From: Cyrtodaria siliqua
Taxonomy: Eukaryota > Mollusca > Bivalvia > Adapedonta > Hiatellidae
Reading direction: 5' to 3'
Assembly: GCA_037043455.1 (NCBI GenBank)
Contig: JAWPHD010011271.1
Span: 1 to 64,000 of the forward strand
Length of the DNA stretch: 64,000 nt
Part shown: positions 36,182-48,100 of the stretch, piece after piece
Position numbering within the stretch: the stretch's first letter is position 1
Layout: every line of letters starts with the position of its first letter
The notes under the pieces: model-generated
Told to the model about the DNA's origin: nothing
The model's database searches: none
Seen by the model: only the letters and a program-made list of their open reading frames with translations
Position numbers and translations under genes: made by a program

Positions 36182-39100
36182 GTGGTGGGGGTGGAGGTGG
36201 GGGTGGGTGTTGGGGTGGGGGTGGGGTGGGGGGATTCCATTCGGGGGTATACAATATATAGTTTTTAGCTCTACTGATCTTATGCCGTGGTGCGGTGTCC
36301 GTCGTCCTCTTGTCCGTAAACTTTTTTGTATCGACTACTCCTCTGAAACTACTGGATGGATTTTCAAGAAACTTTACGGAAATGTTGCAGATTTTTAAAA
36401 ACAAGTTTGTAGCGACTACTTCTGGAAAACTGTAACTGGGAGTTTTTATAAAATGATCAGCATGACATGATGTTGGTCCTTCGATTCGGGGGTATACAAT
36501 ATGTTGTTTTTAGCTCTACTGATCTTATGCCGTGGTGCGGTGTCCGTCGTTTGTCTTGTCCGTAAACATTTTTTTGTAGCGACTACTCTGAAACTACTGG
36601 ATGGATTTTCATGAAACTTTACAGAAATGTTGCCCATGATGTCTAGTTGATCCTAGCAAAAGTTCACGTTGATGTAAAATTCAAGATGGCCACCACTGCT
36701 AAAAATAGATTTAAAAAAAAACAAGTTTGTAGCAACTACTTCTTGAAAACTGTAACTGGGAGTTTTTATAAAATGATCAGCATGACATGATGTTGGTCCT
36801 TGTCGAAAATCATTTTGATTCGACATTCGACATGGCTGCCAGCGGCCATCTTTGTTTACATAGAGTTATATAGTTAAAACTTGTAGCGACTACCCCTCTA
36901 CTAATCGTCGAATTTTCATGAAGCTTCACAGGAATGTTGCTCTTGATGTCTAGTTGATATTAGCAAAATTTCAGGTCGGCCGGAAATTCAAGATGGCCAC
37001 CACGGCTAAAAATAGATTTTAAAAAAACAACAAGTTTGTAGCAACTACTTCTTGAAAACTAGAAGTGCTATTGACATGGGACGTTTTCTTACATGATCAG
37101 CATGACATGATGTTGGTCTTGTATGAAAATCATTTCGATTCAACATTAAACATGGCTGCCAGCAGCCATCTTTGTTTACATAGAGTTGTAGAGTAAAAAC
37201 TAGTAGCGGCTACTTCTCTGAAACTACTTGATGGATTTTCATGAAACGTCACAGGAAAGTTGCTCTTGATGTCTAGTTGGTCCTAGCAAAATTTCAGGGC
37301 AGTCGGAAATTCAAGATGGCCACCACTACTAAAAATAGATTTTTTAAAAACTAGTTTGTAGGGACTACTTCTTGAAAACTGCTAGTGATATTGATATGGG
37401 ACCTTTTCTAATATGATGAGCATGACATAATGTTGGTCCTTGAAAATCATTTTGATTCAACATTAAACATGGCTGCCACTGGCCATCTTTGTTTACATAA
37501 GAGTTATATAGTAAAACCTTGTAACGACTACTCTGAAACTTCACAGGAATGCTGATCTACCTTTCAGAACGTGTCAGTAGAGCTTCAAGGTCATTGACCT
37601 CTTGTTTATATTGGAATAAGCTAAAGACAAACATAGGACTGTTTCCAGACACACTCCCATGACTCGGTGAATTACAAATTATTGATCAAGTGGCTTCCGT
37701 GTGATCGGGAGATCATAGCCAAATCCGAGAGAATTTGATTCGTCCCCAAAAGCGTGTTTCGTCACAAATTTTGTCATACCAAATAAAAAATTACTACAGT
37801 TTCGGCAATAAAATTGTTTGGGTCAGTCATGGGAGGGGAAACATTTAATATTTTATTTTAGGCCCCATATTCCGGTTCAATGATTTTTGGCAGAGTTATG
37901 GCCCTTTAAAGCTTTTAATACACAAACTTTGTCCAGATTAGTCTCTTACGAACTCCCAATCTCATTAAAATCAAACCCTAATTACGCTTTGATACTCTCC
38001 GCTTATAGGATAGGATCTGACAACACTGCCTTGGAGGTCACGTCAGATCAGCCTTTCATCTAATTAATATTCATGAGAACTTCACAACTAAATTCAAACA
38101 ATGAAATCGTGCGTTTCATTTGCACTTCAGACGATGTTCGAGTGAACTGAACAAACGAAAATTCACAAAAACACATATATCCGAAAAAATATAAAGTCGC
38201 CGTGTGTTACTGGTGCGCATTGCATGATACATCAAGAATACGAAGAAGCAACATGTTTTTTTTAAAAACATTCTATTTGTATCTGAAAAACATATATTCT
38301 ACCAAGATTATTGCGACATTAGGTTTTCTTTATAGTATGTCTGACTTAATACGTCTGGCCGGCTTAGCTCAGTCAGTAGCGAAGTCGGCTATTACGATAA
38401 TCAGTTATGTCGTTATATTATGATTACCTTTGAGTGTAAATTTAGTGTGGGTTACGAGTTCAACCCCATGAAGCCATCCTTTTTTGTCTCGCCTTTTCGA
38501 AGAAAAAAAGACATAGGTGTTGCTTTTCCGGCGGCGGCGGCAACATTCAAGTTCTGCGTTTAGGTCATTTTCTCACAAACTGTATGCACTAGACCTTTCA
38601 AACGTTGCTTATAGTTGTATCATGGGTGGTACATCGCAACGTGACAAAGCAAATGTGGAAGTGACCTCGACCCTCCAAGCAAAGGGCAGATAACTTAATA
38701 ATTTTTAGGTTCAACTTTTGCGTTTAGGTCATTTTCTCACAAACTGTATGCACTAGACCTTTCAAACTTTGCTTATAGTAGTATCATGGGTGGTACATCG
38801 CGACGTGACAAAGCAAATGTGGAAGTGACCTTGACCTCCAAGCAAGGGCAGATAACCTTATAATTTTTACCTTCAACTTTGGCGTTTATGTCATTTTCTC
38901 ACAAACTGTATGCACTAGACCTTTCAAACTTTGCTTATATTTTATCTTGAATGGTACATCGCAACTTGACAAAGCAAATGTGGAAGTGACCTTGACCTCC
39001 AAGCAAGGGCAGATAACCTTATAATTTTTACCTTCAACTTTGGCGTTTAGGTCACTTTTTCACAAACTGTATGCACTAGACCTTTCAAACTTTTCTTATA

Positions 39101-42100
39101 GTTGTATCTTGGGTGGTACATCGCAACGTGACAAAGCAAATGTGGAAGTGACCTTGACCCTCCAAGCAAAGGGCAGATAACTTAATAATGTTTAGGTTCA
39201 ACTTTTGCGTTTAGGTCACTTTTTCACAAACTATGCACTAGACCTTTCAAACTTTGCTTATAGTTGTATCTTGGGTGGTACCTGGCAACGTTACAAAGCA
39301 AATGTGGAAGTGACCTTGACCCTCCAAGCAAAGGGCAGATAACTTAATAATTTTTAGGTTCAACTTTCGCGTTTAGGTCACTTTTTCACAAACTGTATGC
39401 ACTAGACCTTTCAAACTTTGCTTATAGTTGTATCTTGAGTGGTACATTGCAATGTGACAAAGCAAATGTGGATGTGACCTTCACCATCCAAGCAAAGGGC
39501 AGATAACTTAAATTGTTATAGTTACATCACTTTCTCATGAACTATAATTCATAATAATGCACTAGATGTTTTAAACCTACCTTATAGCCTAATCTTCGGA
39601 AGAAAACATTTTCTATTTTGACATAGTTGTGTCTTGGGTAGTGCATCTTTTTGGATGCATGGATTTCATCTATGACCTTGACCTACTTTTTGGAGTTGAT
39701 GATTTTTAGCTCTACTGTCCAAGGGCCTCATTTTTCATCCGATCTTTACCAAACTTTAACAGATTGTTAATATCAATGAAAGCTCGGACAAGTTCGAAAA
39801 TCAGCCAGACCAGTAACAGCGGAGTTATGGCCCTTGATTTAGTTAAAAATGCTATATTTTGTCTCGTTAATACGATATAGGGCTATCATTTTTCATCTGA
39901 TCTTTACCAAACTTTACCAGATGGTTTGCCCTTTTTTTTTTTTATTATTAGTGTATTTTTTTTGTTTATTTTTTTTTAATATATATATATATTTTTTTTT
40001 TTTTTTTATTCTTTTTTTATTTTTTTTTATTATTATTTTTTTTATTATTATTATATATATATATATATTTTTTTTTGATTGTTTCTTTTTTTTTGTTTAT
40101 TTGATTGATTGATTTTTTTTTTTGAATTTTATTTTTTTGATTTTTTGATTTCATTATTTTTGGTGTTAAACGCCATGTTAACAGGAAGCATTGCTATGAT
40201 TTCTAGTTGTGCCTATTGTGTTTTTACCGATTCGTTGATTTTTGATGAAGTTACAGCCCCTTGACATTTTTACTTTTAAAATTCTTGTCGGCGTCCTCCT
40301 AAACCCCTTGTTGGATTTCGACGAAATTTGGCAGGAAGCATTGGTTAGATGTCTAGTTGTGCATATTGCGCTTTTGTTCCAGTTCGCTGAGTTATGGCAC
40401 TTTGACATTTTTACTTTAAATTTCTTGTTCGGCGCTACTCTTTCTAAACGGCTTGTCGGATTTCTACAAAATTTGGCAGGAAGCCTCAGTATGATGTCTA
40501 GTTGTGCAAAGCGTGGAATATCAATAAAATCTTGGTCAAGTTCGAAAACCAGCTAGATATTGTTAGTAACAACAGGTTATGGCTCTTGATTTGTTGAAAA
40601 ATGCTATATTGTATTTTCCTTTGTTAAATCTGTAGTTACTTCATGTTTTATCTGATCTTTACCATATTTGTTTAGAATGTTAATATAACCCCTCACCCAT
40701 TTTTATGAAATTTCATTCATAGAAGAAGTGGGATAAATTAAAAAATACCCATGCCAGATTAGACACAGCAGACTTAATGCCCATGATTACCAGGTGAGCG
40801 ATCTAAGGCCATCCTATCCCAGTTGTTTTTGCAATGTTTAAAAAAAATAATGATGGGAATTTTATGTCGACAACCCTTGATATAAGAGCCGTTTTAGCCA
40901 GTAGAGCATCCACAGGCCCTTTTGCGCCCCTTGTTTTTAATAGAATGGCATTTTGTTTTTAAACAAATGCACTTAGATGTCATCTCAGCAAAAGCAAACG
41001 GCAAACTCCGTTGTTTTTAGTTACTAAAATGTTTACAAACTTTCATTTAAGCACCATTGACGTTTTTATTTTTACGTCCAGCCCCCATTAGGCGATACAT
41101 GTGAATCCACGGATTTCTTGTTTTTTGTACCACTATCGAATTCTATCAAACAATCTTGGTTTTATTGAGTAAATATTCAATATTATGTTTGTCAATGCAA
41201 TTATTTTGTATTTCATAAGCTAAAAGTTACAGACATTGTCGCTTTCAATACCGAGCGTAGACGGCTCCACAGCATTTGGCTGAAACGCGACATGTGCAGT
41301 GAAGCAGTCTATACCAAACGATTTTTTGTAGGCTGAAATCTTATTGGCTAATCGTAAGGTCAATCTGACGTGACCTCCAATGCAGTGTTGTTAGATCCTT
41401 AGTAGTGTTAGAGCATCGTAGCGTGATAAAGGGTCTGATTTTAATGAGATTGATGAACTCCTTGCCAGATTTCAACGAATCTTGGCGGGGATGATCAGTA
41501 CCAAGCCTAGTTGCACCTATCATTGCTGTGTTCTGGTTGAATGGTTTTTGGCCCTTTTAAGGTTTAAATACACAAACTTTGTCCTGACTAATTCTCCTCA
41601 TCCCCTTGCCGGATTTCAACGAATCTTGGCAGGGATGATCAGTACCAAGCCTTGTTGCGCATTTCATTGCTGTGTTCCAATTGAATGAATTTTGGCAGAA
41701 TTATGACACCTTAAAGGTTTTAATACACTAACTTTGTACGGACCAGTTCTCCTGAACCTCTGGCTGGATTTCAACGAAACTTGACAGGGATGATCAGTAC
41801 CAGGCCTAGTTGCGTATTTCATTGTCATGTTCCGGTTGAATGATTTTTGACAGAGTTATGGCCCCTTATACATAAACTTTATCTTTAGCCAGTAGAGCGT
41901 CCATGGACCCCTTGTTTGTTTACATGTAAAAGAGGTCTTACACGTGCCAGTAGATTGACTTGAGGTCTAGTTCAGAAAAAATCCTCCCTCCAAGCATTTT
42001 AGAGGTGTATACAGTATAGTCTTATTCTACTTAAATTGACTTTGACAGTCAAACTTGTACTACACTTGTGATACATGATAGAACTTGTGGCCCGAGGCGT

Positions 42101-45100
42101 CCGACCCATTGTCATAATTTATGGCCATTACATATCTAAAAAAAATTGTTGAATGGTGTTTTGTGTCATTTTCAGCACATATTAGGCAATATATGACAGT
42201 CAATTTTTTCATGGTTAGGCTGATCACCGACATTTCCTGGGTAGAACCAGTACTGTATACTTCCCGCCACTTGTAAGAATCGACACTTTACAACTTACAA
42301 GTCCAGCTCCCAGTGGGATTTAAACCCGCGGCGGAGAGGCGAGAAGGTTTCAGACGCTCGAAGAAGTAGTCATAAGAGCAAGTTATGTAAAAAAAAATAA
42401 TTACATATCAGCTGCACTTTTCCCTAAAATGAACGTAATGAACATTGTTGCACTTCATATCTCGATGAAAAACAATTGCTTGATAAATTAGACAGCTAAT
42501 TATTGGTTTGGTAAAATTGTTTTTAGTGGCGTCATGGCAAAGAGAATGCGCGGCTTGCTGCTTTTGCCATAATAAAATCATTCAGACATTGCGAATTTCA
42601 CCGTTGCCACAGCAATTAAAAACGGCCAGTTTTAACTATGTTACCGATAGTATAAAGCTATTCAGGCCTAAACATTATCCCAAAATAACCATCCTAAATG
42701 CTCCGGCTGTGGTAATGGGCGGAAATTTGAAAAGCTGATATAATGCCATTTGGGCTTAATAAACTTTAAACTGCCACTAATGGTTTTTATAACCTGATGA
42801 AAGATCAAAATATTGAATTTAATCCATATATGAATTGCAATGTTGATGTGGAACAAAATATTTCTGTATCTTAGTAATAGATTTTAGCATGAAGTACAAA
42901 AAAGCAAACAATAATTTACAGTTGGCACATAGTGCAGTTTATTTCATTAGTTTCATTTAAAAACAAATATCTGTAAAGCGTTACTGACAGAAATTGTCAA
43001 TAATCTGCATCACCAGACATATTTATTGCAGTAACAGACAGGAGTGAGCAATATGTACCTCATAACAACTAACTTTTCAAATTTATGCTAACATTTTGAT
43101 GTAGAATTGAAATTTCCGAGAAAAACCCTTATAATATGTCTTTGACTTAAGCTGTGAGGTTCAAGTAAATTTGAGTAATTTTGTGTGATAGGAATGTTGT
43201 TTTTGACAGGTTTTAAGCTTGAAAAGAAAACCATGATGTTGTACATACATATATATTGGAGAACTATTAATTTCAAAGCAAATTGAGTTTAAAATAAAAA
43301 TTAAAACAAAGCAAGATTTGGCATTATCTGATTACATTTTGTTTCAACTATCTAGACAATTACTTTCAGTTTGACAGATAGTGAAAACACAAGGTTCCCC
43401 AAGCTACAAGACTGCGCTCATTTCCACTACGACACAGTAGATATCAACAATCTCAAGGTAAGCATATATCAGCAAGTGCACAAATATACTATTTACCTTC
43501 TTTTTATTCTTGCCACCATATATGTGGGCAGCATATAGGGTTGCCCTTGTCTGTCCGTAAGTCGCACTTCGTAATTGTATGTCTGTAGCTTTTCGCAGGA
43601 AGGATCAGTATGAAGTCTAGTTGCACATACAGATGCCCTGTTTCAGGTTCATTGACTTCGGTGGAGTTATGGCCTTATTTCAGCTGACAGCTTACAGCGG
43701 GGACATTCATATCCACAGACACATTCCTAGTTCTAAATATAGAACTAGGCACTGTGATCTGTGGCTATGCAATAGTCCCGCTGTAAGATGTCGCCAGTGG
43801 TTTTCATAGAGAAAAAACTCCTTTAAATTTCACATACAATTTTAGTAGTTTTCATAAAGTGATTGGTTTTCTCATCCACATTATTTTTCACGGTGACGTC
43901 TGCCATCGCATATAGGCATGCTCAAATCGGGTTTCCCCGGGGTTTCCCCGGTGTCTATTGCACCAGATTTGGTACTGCATATTTGAATTTTCTGACATTT
44001 ATTTATAGATTGTATAGTAATAATCTTTATGTTGTGTAGGTGTGCCCATTTTCTTTATATATCCACTTTAGGTGTGTCTGTCGGAGGATGATAGTGACCT
44101 GTACCATCACCATGGCGAAAGTCAGACCAACCAGTACTTCTTTGCCAAAATAACCTCCAACGATAAAACATGGCTGATGCGTCGCAACCTGCAAAACTTT
44201 CGAATGCTGGACCAGAAGTTACACCGGTGTATATTTGACCGGAAGTTCAGCCACCTTCCAGATCTTGCCCTTTTAAGTCCAGATGACATAAGCTTTGTGG
44301 TGAGTATTTAAAAATGGTCCGATTCAAATTCTGTACTAAATGGCAATGGTTCATGTGCATTGTTTATTCTAATATTCATCTCCTATAAGGGAAGGAATAA
44401 ATGAAGGACATAGTTTTTGATGTCCCATTAACACATCATGTTAGGTTATATTGGGACAGTAACCTCAGAGGGAGATGAGAGGTTTCCCATCAGACTTGGC
44501 ACCAACAGGAAGCTAACCCACGCAGAGCGAAGGTTTGTAGCTCTAATGCCAAGGCAGTAGCCACTGAGCTGCGGAGTCGACTTTATAAACAAAACATCTG
44601 TTTGACTCAGCAACCAAGTGTTGCACACAAATTGTAAACACATGAGGAGGTCATATTCCAATCAAGAATTATGTAGTATTTTGGCACTCATTTTAGCCTT
44701 TCTTATTTTAACAGAATACTTTGTAAATATTTTGATAAGAATAGGAGCTGCAATGTCAACATCAAATATGTTGGCATACATTTTATTTGTGTTTCGGTGT
44801 TCCAAAATAGTTAAGTTGTGTTATGGCCCTGATCTCTATAAAACTCTTTATATTGTGCATAATGATATTAAAACAGGTGCTTTCATCAGAGGTCTTTCAT
44901 TTTTGCAATATAAACACCTTCCAATTATTATTTCGTTTAATATAGATTTTTTCCCAGGTTGTCCTGTTTTGTTGTACAATAACGCTGTCATCCTCTCCAG
45001 TGTTGTACAATACCACTGTCATCCCACTGTCATCCTCTCCAGGACAACCTCACTGGAGAGGATGACAGCGTAATTGTACAAGAAAACAGTGTTGTACAAT

Positions 45101-48100
45101 AACGCTGTCATCCCGCTGTCATCCTCTCCAGTGAGGTTGTCCTTTTTTCTTGTACAATAATGCTGTCATCCTCTCCAGTGAGGTTGTCCTGTTTTCTTGT
45201 ACAATAACACTGTCATCCTGTCCAGTGAGGTTGTCCTGTTTTCTTGTACAATAACACTGTCATCCTGTCCAGTGAGGTTGTCCTGTTTTCTTGTACAATA
45301 ACACTGTCATCCTGTCCAGTGAGGTTGTCCTGTTTTCTTGTACAATAACACTGTCATCCTGTCCAGTGAGGTTGTCCTGTTTTCTTGTACAATAACACTG
45401 TCATCCTGTCCAGTGAGGTTGTCCTGTTTTCTTGTACAATAACACTGTCATCCTCTCCAGTGAGGTTGTCCTGTTTTCATGTACAATAACGCTGTCATTC
45501 TCTCCAGTGAGGTTGTCCTTTTTTCTTGTACAGTAACGCTGTCATCCTCTCCAGTGAGGTTGTCATGTTTTGTACAATAACACTGTCATCCTGTCCAGTG
45601 AGGTTGTCCTGTTTTCTTGTACAATAAAACTGTCATCCTGTCCAGTGAGGTTGTCCTGTTTTCATGTACAGTAACGCTGTCATCCTCTATAGTGAGGTTG
45701 TCCTTTTTTCTTGTACAGTAACGCTGTCATCCTCTCCAGTGAGGTTGTCCTGTTTTGTACAATAACACTGTCATCCTGTCCAGTGAGGTTGTCCTGTTTT
45801 CTTGTACAATAATGCTGTCATCCTCTCCAGTGAGGTTGTCCTGTTTTCTTGTACAATTACGCTGTCATCCTCTCCAGTGAGGTTGTCCTGTTTTCTTGTA
45901 CAGTAACGCTGTCATCCTCTCCAGTGAGGTTGTCCTGTTTTCTTGTACAATAAAACTGTCATCCTGTCCAGTGAGGTTGTCCTGTTTTCATGTACAGTAA
46001 CGCTGTCATCCTCTCCAGTGAGGTTGTCCTTTTTTCTTGTACAGTAACGCTGTCATCCTCTCCAGTGAGGTCCTGTTTTGTACAATAACACTGTCATCCT
46101 GTCCAGTGAGGTTGTCCTGTTTTCTTGTACAATAACGCTGTCATCCTCTCCAGTGAGGTTGTCCTGTTTTCTTGTACAATTACGCTGTCATCCTCTCCAG
46201 TGAGGTTGTCCTGTTTTCTTGTACAGTAACGCTGTCATCTTCTCCAGTGAGGTTGATTTATATATTAAATGTGTGTGGCTTGTTGTCTAAGCAATTTAAA
46301 TTAAATTCAGTTTGTAATATTAAATATGAAGGATATGGGATGTGAGTCTGTCCTAGATCTATAAAGTGGTAAAGTAGTTAAATACTTTGTACCGAAGTTT
46401 TCCCAAGATGTTCCATGGAGGTTTTTAGCTCTACTGGCCAAAGGTCAGACGAGCTTATGGGATCACTTTTCGTCCGTCGTCTGTCCGTCTGTTAGCAATT
46501 TTATAAAATCGACATCTCCTCTGAAACCGCTTGAAGGATTTTGATGAAACTCCATCACAATGTTACTTGTGAGGGACCCTCTCAGATTTTTCGCGGCCGC
46601 CAGTCATTCAAGATGGCCGCCATTGCTAAAACTAGGTCAAATTTAAGTAAATTTCAAACGACATCTCCTCCGAAACCACTTATTCCACTCTACTGAAATA
46701 TCATATACATGTTCCTTGGATTAGCCTCTATCAAGTTTGTGCTTTTCGTTATCGTCGAATAATCAAAATGGCCGCCATGGCGACCCAAGATGGCCGCCAT
46801 GGCTAAAACTAGATCAAATTTAAGTAAATTTCAAACGACATCTCCTCCGAAACCACTTATCCCATTCTTGTGATATATCATATACATGTTCCTTGGGTTG
46901 GCCTCTATCAAGTTTTGTTTTTCGTTATCGTCAAATAATCAAAAAGGCCGCCACGGCGACCCAAAGTTTACATAGAGTTATACAGGAAAAGGTCAAAAAT
47001 TACATCTTCTCTGAAACCGCCTGAAAGATTTTGATGAAACTTAATCACAATGATATTTGGGATAATCCCACTCGGATTTGTGTTTTTCGCGGCCGCCAGT
47101 TATCCAAGATGGCCACCATGGCTAAAACTAGGTAAAATTTAAGGAAATTTCAAACGACCTCCTCCGAAACCACTTATTCCATTCTTGTGATATATCATAT
47201 ACATGTTCCTTGGGTTTGCCTCTATCAAGTTTATGTTTTTCGTTATCGTCAAATAATCAAAATGGCTGCCACGACAACCGAAAGTTTACATAGAGTTATA
47301 AAGGAAAAGATTAAAAATTACATCTCTGAAACCACCTGAAAGATTTTGATGAAACTTAATCACAATGATATTTGGAATAGTCCCTCTCAGATTTGTGTAT
47401 TTTGCGGCCGCTAGTCATCCAAGATGGCCGCCATGGCTAAACCTATGTCAATTTTAAGGAAATTTCAAACAACATCTCCGGCGAAACCACTTATTCCATT
47501 CTTGTGAAATATCATATAAATGTTCCTTGGGTTAGCCTCTATCAAGTTTGTGTTTTTCGTTATCGTCGAATAATCAAAATGGCCACCACGGCGATCCAAA
47601 GTTTACATAAGAGTTATATAGGAAAAGGCTAAAAATAACATCTTCTCTGAAACCGCTTGAAGGATTTTGATGAAACTTCATTACAATGATCTTTAGGATA
47701 GTCCCCCTCAGAATTGTGTTTTTCGCGGCTGCCAGTCATCCAAGATGGCCGCCATGGCTAAAATTAGGTCAAATTTAAGGAAATTTCAAACAACATCTCC
47801 GACGAAACCAATTATTCCATTCTTGTGAAATATCACAAACATGTCCCTTGGGTTGGCCTCTATCAAGTTTGTGTTTTTTTCGTTATTGTCGAATAATCAA
47901 AATGGCTGCCACAGCGACCCAAAGTTTACATAGAGTTATATAGGAAAACGTTAAAAATGACATCTTCTCTGAAACCACTTGAAGGATTTTGATGAAACTT
48001 AATCACAATGATCTTTGGGTTAGTCCCTCTCAGATTTGTGTTTTTGGGGCCTCCAGTCATCCATGATGGCCACCATGGCTAAACTTAGGTCAAATTTAAG

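Noticed and set aside
39849..40112. Phe/Ile-rich 87-codon frame resembling a membrane protein
   Set aside because: Pure consequence of a T/A low-complexity tract inside a family-3 repeat.
44618..45073. 151-codon open frame in intron 4
   Set aside because: Its end lies in the 47-bp minisatellite and the start overlaps AT-rich intron sequence. No domain and no splice support.
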